This document shows, piece by piece, positions 14,908-23,941 of a stretch of 64,000 nt of DNA. Position 1 is the stretch's first letter, and each line of letters begins with the position of its first letter. The DNA lies in NCBI RefSeq assembly GCF_902702915.1, contig NZ_LR738849.1, positions 558,001 through 622,000 on the forward strand, read 5' to 3'. The notes below the pieces were generated by a model, which saw only the letters and a program-made list of their open reading frames with translations, was not told where the DNA came from and did no database searches. The translations under genes were made by a program, and so were the position numbers. This stretch comes from Desulfovibrio sp. 86 (GTDB lineage: Bacteria; Desulfobacterota; Desulfovibrionia; Desulfovibrionales; Desulfovibrionaceae).

Positions 14908-17874
14908 TCAGCCCAGCACGGCTCTGGCTTCGGCCAGCCGGGCCTCGTCTTCACGGTCCAGGGCTCGCAGGGCGCGGGCCAGGGTCTGCCATGCCTCAGG
15001 TCTGTCGTGCAGACCCGCGCTCTTGCGAGCCAGCAGTTCGGCCATGGCCGGGTCTTCGTTGCCGTCAAGGTAGATATTGGCCAGCAGCAGCATGGAGGCT
15101 GCGTCCTGCGGATTGCGCAGCAAGGCTTCGTGCAGCAGTTCACGGGCTTCGCCGCCCTTGCGCTGCCGGGCGGCCACACGGGCCAGATGCCGCCTGGCCA
15201 CGCCGGGACGTCCGGGGGCGGCGTCTTCAATGGCGGCGGCCAGTTCGTAATAGCGGCGGGCTTCGGCCCTTCTGCCGCTCTGCTCGCACAACTGCCCGAG
15301 ACGTATATGGGCAAACAGATGGTCGGGCGCTGTCTTGACGCACTGGCGGTAATAGCGCGCGGCGGCGCGGCGCTCACCCAGACTTTGGCAGACATTGCCA
15401 AGATTGTAGTTGATTTGCGTGGCTGTGCCTTCGTCCGGCTTGTGGCGCAGGGCCTCAAGAAAATGCCTGCGCGCCTCATGCCTGCGACCCAGGGCCGCCA
15501 TGCACACACCAAGGGAGTTCCAGGCCATGACGTTGGTTTCGTCCGCCAGCAGGGCCAGCTTGTATTCCTCAAGCGCGCCGAACACGTCGCCAAGGCTGTA
15601 ACGCCGGTCGGCGCTGATGTTCAGGGCCAGCGAGTTGCATTGCCCCACTCTTGGGTGCGGCAGAAGAAGGGCATATTCCAGAGCTCTGAGGGCGCAGTCG
15701 GGCATTTCGGCTTTGCGATATTGCAAAAAGGGAAAGGCGGCCAGACCCGCAGCGGCATCGACACCTGCGTCTTTCAGGGCCGAGCACAGGGATTCATACA
15801 GGGGCACGACGTTCTGCGGCTCTGAACCGGGGTGGAAAAAAATCAGGCTGTTGCTGCCATAAAGCCCGGCCAGAGGGGCGGCCCCCGCATCGTGCGGGGC
15901 GGCCCTGCGCAGCAGCTTTTCCCACAAATGCAGGGCTGTTGCCGCTGTGGAGCTTGACGCGCCTTCCATGCGGACGATGGCGAGCACAAAACGGGCGCGG
16001 CGCTCGCTTTCCTGCGCAAAACGGTTGAGAAAATCACCGTGACCGCACAGCGCCGCCTGTTCGGCCTGCGCGGCGTCCACGGCAGTCTCTGTGCCTGGGG
16101 CTGTGGCAGTATATGGGGCAGCAGCGGCAGCTGGCGCACGGGCGGCGGACTCGGCGGCAGCCTGGGCATGCCCTGTTGCGACGCTTCCTGAGGCTGCGGC
16201 AGGGAACGCGGCAGGGAATGCGGCCTTGCCAGCGGCCGACGCGGCACTGCCCGCCGGGGCGGGATTGGCCACCGGGGCGGGACTGGCCGCCGTGACGGCG
16301 GAACCCGTTTCCATCGGCTGCCGCGCGTGCCCAGAGGTTTCGTCAGGCGGAGCGGCTGCGGCATTCTGTTGCCCAGCAGGCACGGATGGTACGGACGGCA
16401 CGGATGGCACGGATGGCACGGATGGCATGCCTTGGGCGTCGGAAAAATGCAGCACGGGATCGTGTCCGTCGAGATCTGGACTGAGCACCGGACTTTGCCC
16501 AAGGAGCGCCAGACTGTCGCCGGGCGCGGGCAGAAACGTGGTGTCTACCAGATGCAAAATTTCGGCTATGGAATCCCTGTCGCCCACACGCAGCAGCACG
16601 ACTTCGCCCTTGTGGCGCGCCTTCTGGCCGGGTTCGGCGCTCCAGACCGCAAAGCGCATGCCTTCACGGGCCTTGGCCTGTCGCCCAAGACTGATGCGCA
16701 GACGGCCCACCGGCAATGCTTCCAGCACAAGCCCACCCTCTTGCAGGATGCGGGCAAAAGGCATGACGCGCCCCTCGCAAAAACGGTTGCCCGCCGCCCC
16801 GGCAGCGGTCTGACCAGCGACATCCGCAGCCAGCCGGGCTCTGGCCATGAGCAGCCGGGCCTGCTCATACATGCCAAGCCGCATTTCCGCTCCCTGCATA
16901 TCTTGCGGATACAGGGCGTGCCCGGCGCACAGGCGTGGAGCTACCCCCTGTTTTGTCAGGGTCGGGGCGGGACGCAGCGCCTGCATGCGGGCCAGAACGG
17001 CGCAGGCCAGCTTATGGCACGCGCCACGCCCGCTGGCGGAAAGCAAAAGCGCCATTTCGTGCGTTCCCACCCGCGCGGCAAGCACGTCTGAGGGCAGAAC
17101 GGCGCGGCAGGCGGCGGCAAGCTGTCGCATGACATTCTCGCCAAAGGCATAGCCATACCGCCGGATCATATCAGGCCCGTTGCTGAGACGCAGCAGCACG
17201 ATGCCCATACACATGCGGTACATGGGGGCGGCAAGACCTTCCGGCGCGGAAGGCTCTTCAAGATGGGCGCGCACCCTTTCAGCCTCGCCTTCCATACGCG
17301 CAAAAAGGCTTTCCTCCGTGACAAGGCCGGTAACGGCGTCTGTGCGCACGGCCTTGGCGCGGGCCAGATTTTCCAGACACAGGGAGGCAAGGGCAGGCAG
17401 CACCTTCAAAAGAGGCCGCACCTCACGGACGCGCACGCCGTGCAGCATGACCATGCCAAGCTGATGCCCGCCCCAGTGCAGGGGCAAAAGCAGCCTGCGC
17501 TCGCGCGTCAACAACCGTGGTTCTTCCGGGGTGCACTCTCTGGGAAAATAGAGCGCGTGACCGCTGAAGCTCAAGAACGCCGACAGCTGGCGGCACAGCA
17601 GCCCTTCCATTTCCATAAGGTCTTCACGGGCCAGCTTTTGTATGGCCCGCAGTTCAGACCATTCCCGCGTGAGGCCGCTGTCGCCAGGCGCTGACGCGCC
17701 CCAAAAATTCTCTGTCCCGCCCGTCCATTCCATCCAGCCTGCCCAGTCCGGGGGTTGGGGAGTCCCGGTGGACGGTTCCGCCTGGACAGCGGTATCGGGT
17801 CGGGAATCCGGCATGTCATGGCCCTTGCCCTTGTGGCTTGCTCCGGCGATTTTTCGCTTTGTGTTCCGGGTCAT
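14908..17874 (-). CDS. Large cytoplasmic protein with degenerate GGDEF domains and TPRs
   Basis: A 988-residue protein, start at MTRNTKRK with AAGGAT upstream. Residues about 80-180 look GAF-like; about 190-340 have the helix and strand pattern of a GGDEF domain, but the signature is RVGTHEMALL instead of GGDEF, so cyclase activity is unlikely. A second region (about 630-730) is similarly degenerate at YGSNSLIFFHPG. Between them lies an Ala/Pro-rich linker with a PSV repeat. At least six TPR units run from about 740 to the end (for example AWNSLGVCMAALGRRHEARR and NYNLGNVCQSLGERRAAARY). It is probably a scaffold or signalling protein; no partner is visible nearby. Confidence 0.8.
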   Translation of the reverse strand: MTRNTKRKIAGASHKGKGHDMPDSRPDTAVQAEPSTGTPQPPDWAGWMEWTGGTENFWGASAPGDSGLTREWSELRAIQKLAREDLMEMEGLLCRQLSAFLSFSGHALYFPRECTPEEPRLLTRERRLLLPLHWGGHQLGMVMLHGVRVREVRPLLKVLPALASLCLENLARAKAVRTDAVTGLVTEESLFARMEGEAERVRAHLEEPSAPEGLAAPMYRMCMGIVLLRLSNGPDMIRRYGYAFGENVMRQLAAACRAVLPSDVLAARVGTHEMALLLSASGRGACHKLACAVLARMQALRPAPTLTKQGVAPRLCAGHALYPQDMQGAEMRLGMYEQARLLMARARLAADVAGQTAAGAAGNRFCEGRVMPFARILQEGGLVLEALPVGRLRISLGRQAKAREGMRFAVWSAEPGQKARHKGEVVLLRVGDRDSIAEILHLVDTTFLPAPGDSLALLGQSPVLSPDLDGHDPVLHFSDAQGMPSVPSVPSVPSVPSVPAGQQNAAAAPPDETSGHARQPMETGSAVTAASPAPVANPAPAGSAASAAGKAAFPAAFPAAASGSVATGHAQAAAESAARAPAAAAAPYTATAPGTETAVDAAQAEQAALCGHGDFLNRFAQESERRARFVLAIVRMEGASSSTAATALHLWEKLLRRAAPHDAGAAPLAGLYGSNSLIFFHPGSEPQNVVPLYESLCSALKDAGVDAAAGLAAFPFLQYRKAEMPDCALRALEYALLLPHPRVGQCNSLALNISADRRYSLGDVFGALEEYKLALLADETNVMAWNSLGVCMAALGRRHEARRHFLEALRHKPDEGTATQINYNLGNVCQSLGERRAAARYYRQCVKTAPDHLFAHIRLGQLCEQSGRRAEARRYYELAAAIEDAAPGRPGVARRHLARVAARQRKGGEARELLHEALLRNPQDAASMLLLANIYLDGNEDPAMAELLARKSAGLHDRPEAWQTLARALRALDREDEARLAEARAVLG
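16381..16425. repeat. 9-bp x5 in-frame tandem repeat
   Basis: Five units of CACGGATGG (the second unit has two changes) encode, on the minus strand, a run of Pro-Ser-Val in the linker of the TPR protein. The unit is a multiple of three, so copy-number change would keep the frame. Confidence 0.9.
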
Positions 17875-18118
17875 TTCCTGAAATCCTTCTGCGGTCGGCA
17901 ATATCAGTTTTATGGCGGCAGTGTAGTGCGCTGACAGGAGCTTGTCTAGAAAATATCTTGAAAAGTCGCCTCTGGCGCGTCAAACACCACGCGCAGGCTT
18001 GCCCAGCGAAAATTAAGAGGTTAGTATCTGACCAACGCAAGTTGTTGCCGCGCTGCCGCTCCGCAGCGTATCGCCGTCTCTGAACCGCAATCCCCATTTA
18101 CAAGCAAGGAAAACCCAC

Positions 18119-18745
18119 ATGGCAGTTGCTGCTTTTCCCATAGGTCCGTTACAGACCAACAGCTACCTTATCCACAAGACCTCCAAGGCCGTGGCCATCG
18201 ACGTAGGCGGCGACCCCGCCCCCATGCTGGAATACCTGAACACACACCACCTGAAGCTTGAGGCCATCTGCATAACCCACCGCCATTTCGACCATATGTA
18301 CGGTGTGGCCGCTCTGGAAGAAGCCACCGGCGCGCTGGTATACATTCCGCAGGACGACGACAGCCTCGCGGGTACGGACTCCGGCAAGGGCGGCGTCTGG
18401 GGCTTTCCGCCGGTTCCGGAATTTACGGCCGCCCCCATGCCCATGGGCAATACAATCTTTGGCGACATGGTCTGCCAAGTGCTTAAAACACCTGGCCATA
18501 CCCCCGGCGGCGTTTCCCTCTATTTCCCCGACGAGCATGCGGTTTTTTCCGGCGACGCCCTGTTCTACCGCTCCATCGGACGCACGGACTTTCCTGGCGG
18601 CGACCACGACACTCTTTTGCGCTCGGTCAAGGATGTGCTCTTCAAACTGCCCGCTGAAACCACGGTGTATCCGGGACACGGCCCCACAACCAATATTGGC
18701 GACGAAATCGCCAATAATCCCTTTTGTGGCGAGTTCAGACCATGA
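18119..18745 (+). CDS. MBL-fold hydrolase, glyoxalase II-like
   Basis: A 208-residue metallo-beta-lactamase fold protein with a two-metal site: THRHFDHM (the HxHxDH motif), then His in TPGHTPGG, Asp in FSGDALF and His in YPGHGP. The compact size fits the YcbL/glyoxalase II-like group that hydrolyses thioesters such as S-lactoylglutathione analogues; the true substrate is unknown. AAGGAAAA precedes the ATG. It overlaps the next gene by ATGA. Confidence 0.88.
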   Translation: MAVAAFPIGPLQTNSYLIHKTSKAVAIDVGGDPAPMLEYLNTHHLKLEAICITHRHFDHMYGVAALEEATGALVYIPQDDDSLAGTDSGKGGVWGFPPVPEFTAAPMPMGNTIFGDMVCQVLKTPGHTPGGVSLYFPDEHAVFSGDALFYRSIGRTDFPGGDHDTLLRSVKDVLFKLPAETTVYPGHGPTTNIGDEIANNPFCGEFRP

Positions 18746-19437
18746 GCAGACCACTAGCCCTTCTTTGCAGTCCGCACCCTGATGGCGTGTCGGACACTGT
18801 GGCCCGACTTGTGGCCGAAGGGGCAGCCGAAGCCGGGGCCGACTGGCAGATTGTGGCCTTGCGAGACTACGCGTTTGAGGGTTGTGTCGATTGTGGCGGC
18901 TGTAGCAGGCCGCCGCACAGGTGCACGCTGGCGGACCGGGATTACGGCGGCATGAAAGACAGGGCTGATGAAATATTTTCGCTTATTGAAGCCGCGCCCC
19001 TGCTCTTCATATCCGCGCCCATCTATTTCTATTCCCTGCCCGCGCATTTCAAGGCGCTCATTGACCGCTCCCAGCGTTTCTGGGCCGCCCAAAACCACGC
19101 CTCGGCAACCAAGCCCCTGCTTCCCCGTCCGCCAATCAAGCCCACACTGGTGAGCCTGGTGGCCGGAAGACCGCGCGGCAATCTGCTGTTCTCGGGCTCC
19201 CTGCTGACCCTGCGCTATTTTCTTTCCCCGCTGAACGCTACCATCAGCGAAACACGGCTGCTGCGCGGCCTCGAAAAGGTGAAAGACCTGGAAGAACGCC
19301 CCGCTGTCCGCGCCGCGCTGCATGCCTGGGGACACGATTGGGGGTGCAGGCTCATGGCGGGCAAGATACCGGGATATGATCCGGCCGCCAGCCCCGGCAC
19401 GGAGTGCGCCAAGAACGGCCCGACTGCCGCGCGCTGA
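18742..19437 (+). CDS. NAD(P)H-dependent FMN reductase / iron-sulfur flavoprotein-like
   Basis: A 231-residue flavodoxin-fold protein. The N-terminus LLCSPHPDGVSDTVA matches the FMN phosphate loop (usual form GSPRxxGNT), and ISAPIYFYSLPAHFKALIDR is the family's second flavin segment. A Cys cluster CVDCGGCSRPPHRC resembles the compact 4Fe-4S motif of archaeal iron-sulfur flavoproteins, so a cluster may be bound. Its start overlaps the stop of the MBL gene, so the two are probably co-expressed. Confidence 0.82.
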   Translation: MSRPLALLCSPHPDGVSDTVARLVAEGAAEAGADWQIVALRDYAFEGCVDCGGCSRPPHRCTLADRDYGGMKDRADEIFSLIEAAPLLFISAPIYFYSLPAHFKALIDRSQRFWAAQNHASATKPLLPRPPIKPTLVSLVAGRPRGNLLFSGSLLTLRYFLSPLNATISETRLLRGLEKVKDLEERPAVRAALHAWGHDWGCRLMAGKIPGYDPAASPGTECAKNGPTAAR

Positions 19438-19513
19438 CCGTGCCCATCCGGGGCACTGACCTTTTTGACCTGCCTGCTGACCAGACGGCAACTACAATTG
19501 TCAGGTAGCCCGG

Positions 19514-20377
19514 ATGAATGTGCAGTTCGCCCACAAACTCTCCACAGCCGCCCGCTTTCTGGGACTTGCCCAGGCCCGGTGCTTTCACTGCCTGCGCCCT
19601 TTCAGCCCTGACGCCGAAAATTTTTCCGCCAGCACCACTTCGCCGCCTGCGGGGTTTTTTGACCCTGCCGCTTCCCTGTGCCCATCTTGCCGCGACCTGC
19701 TTGCCCCCTACAGAGGGCCACGCTGCCCATTGTGCGGTCTGCCCTCCCCCATGCCCAACGGTCTTCCCGCTCCTGTGCCAGTTGGCGGCTACGACTCTTC
19801 ACGGGAAGCTTACCAAGGCAGCCTGTGCGGGCGTTGCCTTACAGACCCGCCGCCCTGGACGCGAGCCGCCTTTTACGGGCTGTACCGCCAATCCCTGCGC
19901 CATACGCTTTTGCGGCTCAAGTTTGACGGGCACCTCTATCTGGCCCCGCTGCTTGGCGCGTTTCTTCTGGAGGCCGCACACTGTCTGCCCGGTCCCGACG
20001 CCCTGCTGGCTGTGCCGCAGTATCCGGATCATCTGCGGCACAGGGGCTACAATCAGGCGCATGAGCTTGCGAAGGCCCTGCACGCGCAGACCGGCCTTGC
20101 GCTTGTTCCCGGCCTGCTCAGCCGCACCCGCCCTGGCCCTGCCCAGGTTGGCCTCAGTGCCCGCTCGCGGCCGGAAAACGTGCGCCACAGCTTTGCTGCC
20201 TCCCCTGGGGTTAAAGGGTTGCGCCTGTGGCTGGTGGACGACGTCATGACCACGGGCAGCACCCTCCGCGCGGCGGGTCTGGCGCTGCTCAAGGCAGGGG
20301 CCAGCAGTGTGGATGTGCTGGTGGTGGCCCGCACGCCCAAAGAAGATATGGACTTCACTGGCAACAGCGCGCCATAG
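19514..20377 (+). CDS. comF: ComF-family phosphoribosyltransferase
   Basis: A 287-residue protein of the ComF/GntX family. The N-terminal part has paired Cys motifs CFHC, CPSC, CPLC and CGRC, fitting a zinc site; the C-terminal part is a type I phosphoribosyltransferase domain with the PRPP loop LWLVDDVMTTGSTLRAAG. Family members are linked to DNA uptake or to gluconate use, but no substrate is known for most. No other competence gene is in view. The stop TAG coincides with the start of an interspersed element. Confidence 0.88.
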   Translation: MNVQFAHKLSTAARFLGLAQARCFHCLRPFSPDAENFSASTTSPPAGFFDPAASLCPSCRDLLAPYRGPRCPLCGLPSPMPNGLPAPVPVGGYDSSREAYQGSLCGRCLTDPPPWTRAAFYGLYRQSLRHTLLRLKFDGHLYLAPLLGAFLLEAAHCLPGPDALLAVPQYPDHLRHRGYNQAHELAKALHAQTGLALVPGLLSRTRPGPAQVGLSARSRPENVRHSFAASPGVKGLRLWLVDDVMTTGSTLRAAGLALLKAGASSVDVLVVARTPKEDMDFTGNSAP

Positions 20378-20522
20378 AGCATTTTACCTTTGAAAAAGTG
20401 TAGATGCTCTAAAGCTGCACGAAAGTGCAGCGCGCCGCAACGTGCGTAGATTCAGCCGCAAATCACATTTTTCGGCTGAATGAAAACTCTGAAATGTGTT
20501 GCAGTTCAAAGTTAATCTGGTC
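20375..20522. repeat. Interspersed palindromic element, family I (copy 2)
   Basis: About 148 bases starting TAGAGCATTTTACCTTTG. It has the same CTGCACGAAAGTGCAG hairpin and TTCAGCCG/CGGCTGAA pair as the copy at 5623. The right end is degenerate. The first TAG is the comF stop. Confidence 0.8.
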
Positions 20523-20666
20523 CAGTGGCAAACGGGCCAAAAAGTCACAGGTCTGCCACATGACAATGTGAAAACGTTCTGCTATGTTCTCGCAAACAGG
20601 ACGTTCCGCCCTGGCTTCGGCATACCCGGGGCTACAGGGCTCACATCCGGCATTGCAGGAGCCTTC

Positions 20667-21812
20667 ATGCCGCGCCTTTCTTTTTCATACAGCCTGCCGC
20701 ACGCGGTGGGCGCCATTGTGTCCACAGCCCTGTGGGCTTTTGTGTGCTGCGCCTTTACAGCGGTTTCAGCCAACGCCCAGGTAACTTTGCTGGTGCCGAG
20801 TCAGCCCAGCATCGAGGCTCCGGCCAAAACCGACAAGGCAGACGCTTCCAGCAAGCGTGACGACAAAAAGCAGGAGAGCAAACAGCCTGCGTCCAAACCG
20901 GAAAAAAGCGCTGACACCGGCAAGACCGCTACCAGCGCCCGCAAGCCGGAAGCAGGCGCGCCCACGGCCAAAGCCGCTCCCGCCGCCGAGCAGGGGGCCG
21001 TAAAAGCGCCCGCTGCGCAGGGAACTCAGTCACAGGGGACTCAGCCACAGGGGACTCAGCCAGTCGCGGAGGCCCCCGCGCCGCCGCCGCCCCCGGAGCT
21101 TCCCGTCATCGACGAGCAGGTTGATGTGCTCATCACCATGATGCGCCCCTTCCAGTATCAGAGCCTTGTCATGGATATGCCGCAACTGTTCGCTGTTTTG
21201 CGCTATGACAACGCCAGCCCGGTCAAGGACGGCCTCATTCAGCCAATACGCCGCGATCTTCTGGGCGATGTGGAAGAAATCGGCTACCTTGATCAGAAGG
21301 CCTGGGGAGCCAACGTAGAGCTGACCACTCCGGGCCTTTACCAGTTCATCATTGAAGGCCGCCCCTGGTGGGACGCCGCCCGTGGACAGTTTTTGCAGCA
21401 CTACGTAAAGACCATGCTGCCCGTACACGGCGTGGAACGCGGGTGGGAGCAGCCCGTGGGCCAGGTGTTTGAAATCCAGGCCCTTACCCGTCCCTTCGGG
21501 CTTACCGCGCCCGCCATTTTCTCTGGCGTCGCCCTGCTGCACGGCAAGGCCCTGCCCAACGCTCCCGTGCGCATGGTGCGCATCAACACGGAAAAACGCC
21601 CCGTCCCCACGCCCTGGCATGAGGAGATGGAGGCCCGCACCGACAAGGCTGGCCAGTTCTCCTTCATACTCAATCAGCCCGGCTGGTGGTGCTGTATGGC
21701 AGTAACGCCTGGCGATCCCCTCAAAGGGCCGGATGGCCAGCCAAAACCCCTGAATCTGGGCGCGCTTTTCTGGCTGTATGTGGATGGCGCCGCCGATGCC
21801 CGCAAGCGCTGA
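20667..21812 (+). CDS. Exported protein, DUF4198-like
   Basis: A 381-residue protein. The ATG at 20667 follows AGGAG at six bases; a longer frame upstream runs through the repeat element and is not likely to be translated. Residues about 10-38 form a signal peptide ending near VSANAQ. A Lys/Ala/Pro-rich linker (about 40-145, with three GTQ-type repeats) leads to a globular domain (150-381) with beta-rich spacing and motifs LTTPGLYQFIIEGRPWWD and a closing DKAGQFSFILNQPGWW. The domain resembles DUF4198, periplasmic proteins often linked to nickel or cobalt uptake; I am only moderately sure. Confidence 0.6.
   Translation: MPRLSFSYSLPHAVGAIVSTALWAFVCCAFTAVSANAQVTLLVPSQPSIEAPAKTDKADASSKRDDKKQESKQPASKPEKSADTGKTATSARKPEAGAPTAKAAPAAEQGAVKAPAAQGTQSQGTQPQGTQPVAEAPAPPPPPELPVIDEQVDVLITMMRPFQYQSLVMDMPQLFAVLRYDNASPVKDGLIQPIRRDLLGDVEEIGYLDQKAWGANVELTTPGLYQFIIEGRPWWDAARGQFLQHYVKTMLPVHGVERGWEQPVGQVFEIQALTRPFGLTAPAIFSGVALLHGKALPNAPVRMVRINTEKRPVPTPWHEEMEARTDKAGQFSFILNQPGWWCCMAVTPGDPLKGPDGQPKPLNLGALFWLYVDGAADARKR
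21018..21062. repeat. 15-bp x3 in-frame tandem repeat
   Basis: Three units of CAGGGGACTCAGCCA (the first with changes) encode a Gly-Thr-Gln-Pro-Gln repeat in the linker of the DUF4198-like protein. Confidence 0.85.
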
Positions 21813-21911
21813 TCCAAGGCGGGGGTAAGGGCGGCACTTTTTCAAAAGCAAAATGCTCTCATGAAATTGCCCCATGCCTCCATACAAAATATTTTTTGAC
21901 GTTTCACTGCA

Positions 21912-21945
21912 GGGCCGGGCGAAAATCCGGCCCCTTGCCTTTTTC
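21912..21945 (+). terminator. Probable terminator after the DUF4198-like gene
   Basis: A seven-base GGGCCGG/CCGGCCC stem with an eight-base loop, followed after seven bases by five T residues. Confidence 0.6.
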
Positions 21946-22031
21946 GGCACAATGTTTATGGTAAGTAAGGCTGAACAGAATGTGCGACTATCGCACCCTG
22001 CAACCCAACAACCCCCTCCTGGGAGCTGTTC

Positions 22032-22958
22032 ATGAAATTGAGTGCCTTTCTGACTATTGTCCTCTTTCTTTGCTGTTCCATCATGCTTGCCGTGCCCGAC
22101 GCCACTGAAGCCGCCCGCCTGGGTGGCGGCAGTTCCTTTGGCAGCAAGCCCTTTATGAGCACCCCTGCGCCGCGACCCACCATGCGCCAGGACGCCCCGC
22201 AAGCTCCACGGTCGTCCATGAACCAGCCCCAGGCTGCGCCTCAGGCTTCCCGACCCGGCATGTTCGGCGGTATGGGCGGCCTTTTCGGCGGCCTCCTGGC
22301 CGGCACGCTGCTGGGCTCGTTGCTGGGCGGTCACGGTTTTGCCGGCGGCGGCTTTATGGATATCATCATCATTGGCCTTCTGGTCTTTTTTGGGCTCAAG
22401 CTCTTTGCCCGGTTTCGCGGTCAGCAGTCTCCAGCGGGCGCGAGCGCACGAAGCGGGCAAGACGGCGCGTATGACGACCGCATGCAGGGCATGCAGCGCG
22501 AATCCACAGGCAGCAATGGATGGGATGTGCTGCGCGGCGACGGCTCTGGCCCGTCATCGCAGACAGCCGCTGGTCCCAATATTCCCATGCCCGATGGATT
22601 TGATGCTGAAGAATTTCTGCGCGGAGCCAAGATGGCGTACACCCGGCTGCAAAACGCCTGGGACAAGCGCGACATGGACGACATCGCCCAGTTCACCAGC
22701 TCTGCCGTGCAGCACGCCGTGCGCGAGCAGATGGAAGCCGACCCCAAGCCAAGCAACACCGAACTCCTTTTGGTCAATGCCCAGCTGCTTGGTGTGGAAA
22801 ATGAAGGCAATGAGCAGTACGCCCAGGTCTTCTTTGATGTGCTGATGCGCGAAAGTCCTGACCAGCAGGCTCCGTCCACCGTGCGCGAAGTATGGCATTT
22901 CATGCGCCCTGTGCAGGGCGGCAGCTGGAAACTGGACGGCATCCAGCAGGTAGAGTAA
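22032..22958 (+). CDS. Tim44-like domain membrane protein
   Basis: A 308-residue protein. A signal peptide (1-27, ending DATEAA) is followed by a Gly/Met/Pro-rich stretch with FGGMGGLFGGLLAG and a hydrophobic span FMDIIIIGLLVFFGLKLF. The C-terminal 130 residues match the Tim44-like fold: a helix with FLRGAKMAYTRLQNAWDKRD, then strands around TELLLVNAQLLGVENEG and the tail VREVWHFMRP. In bacteria such proteins are of unknown function. GGGAG precedes the ATG at a short distance. Confidence 0.82.
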   Translation: MKLSAFLTIVLFLCCSIMLAVPDATEAARLGGGSSFGSKPFMSTPAPRPTMRQDAPQAPRSSMNQPQAAPQASRPGMFGGMGGLFGGLLAGTLLGSLLGGHGFAGGGFMDIIIIGLLVFFGLKLFARFRGQQSPAGASARSGQDGAYDDRMQGMQRESTGSNGWDVLRGDGSGPSSQTAAGPNIPMPDGFDAEEFLRGAKMAYTRLQNAWDKRDMDDIAQFTSSAVQHAVREQMEADPKPSNTELLLVNAQLLGVENEGNEQYAQVFFDVLMRESPDQQAPSTVREVWHFMRPVQGGSWKLDGIQQVE

Positions 22959-23001
22959 CATAGGCAGTCCGCATTGGCGGAAATGCTCCAGCATACACTA
23001 T

Positions 23002-23033
23002 GCCGGAAGCCCTTGGCTTCCGGCTTGTTTTTG
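23002..23033 (+). terminator. Rho-independent terminator after the Tim44-like gene
   Basis: A perfect ten-base stem GCCGGAAGCC/GGCTTCCGGC with a three-base loop, followed by TTGTTTTT. It lies 43 bases after the stop and shows that the next gene starts at 23051 and not further upstream. Confidence 0.85.
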
Positions 23034-23050
23034 GCAACCTTGGAGAACAT

Positions 23051-23446
23051 ATGAAAAATTATGTCGAAAAACACGACAAGCTGCTACGGCACCTGCAAAT
23101 GACCATTGAAACCGCCACTCCGGATTACGCCAGAGTGACCATGCCCCTTACCGAAAACCACAAGAACGGCATGGGCTGCGCCCACGGCGGAGCCATTTTT
23201 TCGCTGGCCGACGTGGCGTTTGGGGCTGCGGCCAACGCGGGCAAGGATATGGGGGTGGTGAGCCTTTCGACCACCATCGAATTTCTGCGCCCCGGCACAT
23301 GCGGCCCCCTGGCTGCCGAATCCTATGTGGTACGCAAGGGCCAGCGCATACAAAGCTTTACCGTAAAGGTTTTTGACGGCACTGGAGAGCTTATCGCCCA
23401 GTGCATGGCCTCCGGATACCAGACTGACATCTTGCTGCCAGACTGA
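23051..23446 (+). CDS. PaaI-type hotdog thioesterase
   Basis: A 131-residue acyl-CoA thioesterase of the PaaI/YbgC hotdog class. The motif HKNGMGCAHGGAIFSLADVAFG holds the conserved His-Gly-Gly and the catalytic Asp on the central helix; STTIEFLRPGTCGPL is the next conserved strand. GGAG lies eight bases before the ATG. It is flanked by terminators on both sides, so it is a single-gene unit. Confidence 0.87.
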   Translation: MKNYVEKHDKLLRHLQMTIETATPDYARVTMPLTENHKNGMGCAHGGAIFSLADVAFGAAANAGKDMGVVSLSTTIEFLRPGTCGPLAAESYVVRKGQRIQSFTVKVFDGTGELIAQCMASGYQTDILLPD

Positions 23447-23473
23447 CATACGTCAGCGACAAGATGTTTTTTT

Positions 23474-23514
23474 CAGCCCGGCGGACTTCAAGGTTTGCCG
23501 GGCTGCTTCCTTTT
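23474..23514 (+). terminator. Terminator after the thioesterase gene
   Basis: A nine-base stem CAGCCCGGC/GCCGGGCTG with a 14-base loop, followed by a C/T-rich run ending in TTTT. Confidence 0.65.
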
Positions 23515-23585
23515 CATGCCGCCCGGACTTATATTCACCATACTGGCTGCCGACAACGCGGCCAAAAAAACACCAGGAGGACGCC

Positions 23586-23852
23586 ATGGCAAGCGGTTGG
23601 GCCGGAGACGGCGCGGTACAGGACCAGATTCAAGACTCCATCAATGACGAAGTCGCCCGCGCGCGGCGCAATCTTCCCAGCGGTGAAAGCCTGAGCCATT
23701 GCGAGGAGTGCGGGGAGTCCATCCCGCAGGCCCGGCGTGAGGCCCTGCCGGGCGTGCGCCTGTGCGTCGCCTGCCAGCAGGAGGCGGACAGGGAACAGCA
23801 GGCGGTTTCTCTTTACAACCGGCGCGGCAGCAAGGACAGCCAGCTGCGGTAG
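23586..23852 (+). CDS. DksA/TraR-family zinc-finger protein
   Basis: An 88-residue protein ending in a C4 zinc finger, CEEC-x17-CVAC, as in the small DksA/TraR relatives (YbiI group) that bind in the RNA polymerase secondary channel. The coiled-coil part is reduced to about 35 residues, so its acidic tip is missing and it may act differently from DksA. CAGGAGG precedes the ATG. Single-gene unit. Confidence 0.88.
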   Translation: MASGWAGDGAVQDQIQDSINDEVARARRNLPSGESLSHCEECGESIPQARREALPGVRLCVACQQEADREQQAVSLYNRRGSKDSQLR

Positions 23853-23941
23853 GCCTTCGCGCCCCCGGCGCTGCCCTGCCGCAAATTCGTGCGACAGGAA
23901 CTGGCTATAGAACGCTGACAGCCGTCCGGCTTTAAGGTACC

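Noticed and set aside
20496-20666. Longer N-terminus for the DUF4198-like protein
   Set aside because: It would begin inside an interspersed element; AGGAG and a signal peptide mark the ATG at 20667.
21030-22460. 476-codon minus-strand frame spanning two plus-strand genes
   Set aside because: It crosses the terminator between the DUF4198-like and Tim44-like genes and has no motif; the plus-strand genes have signal peptides and ribosome sites.
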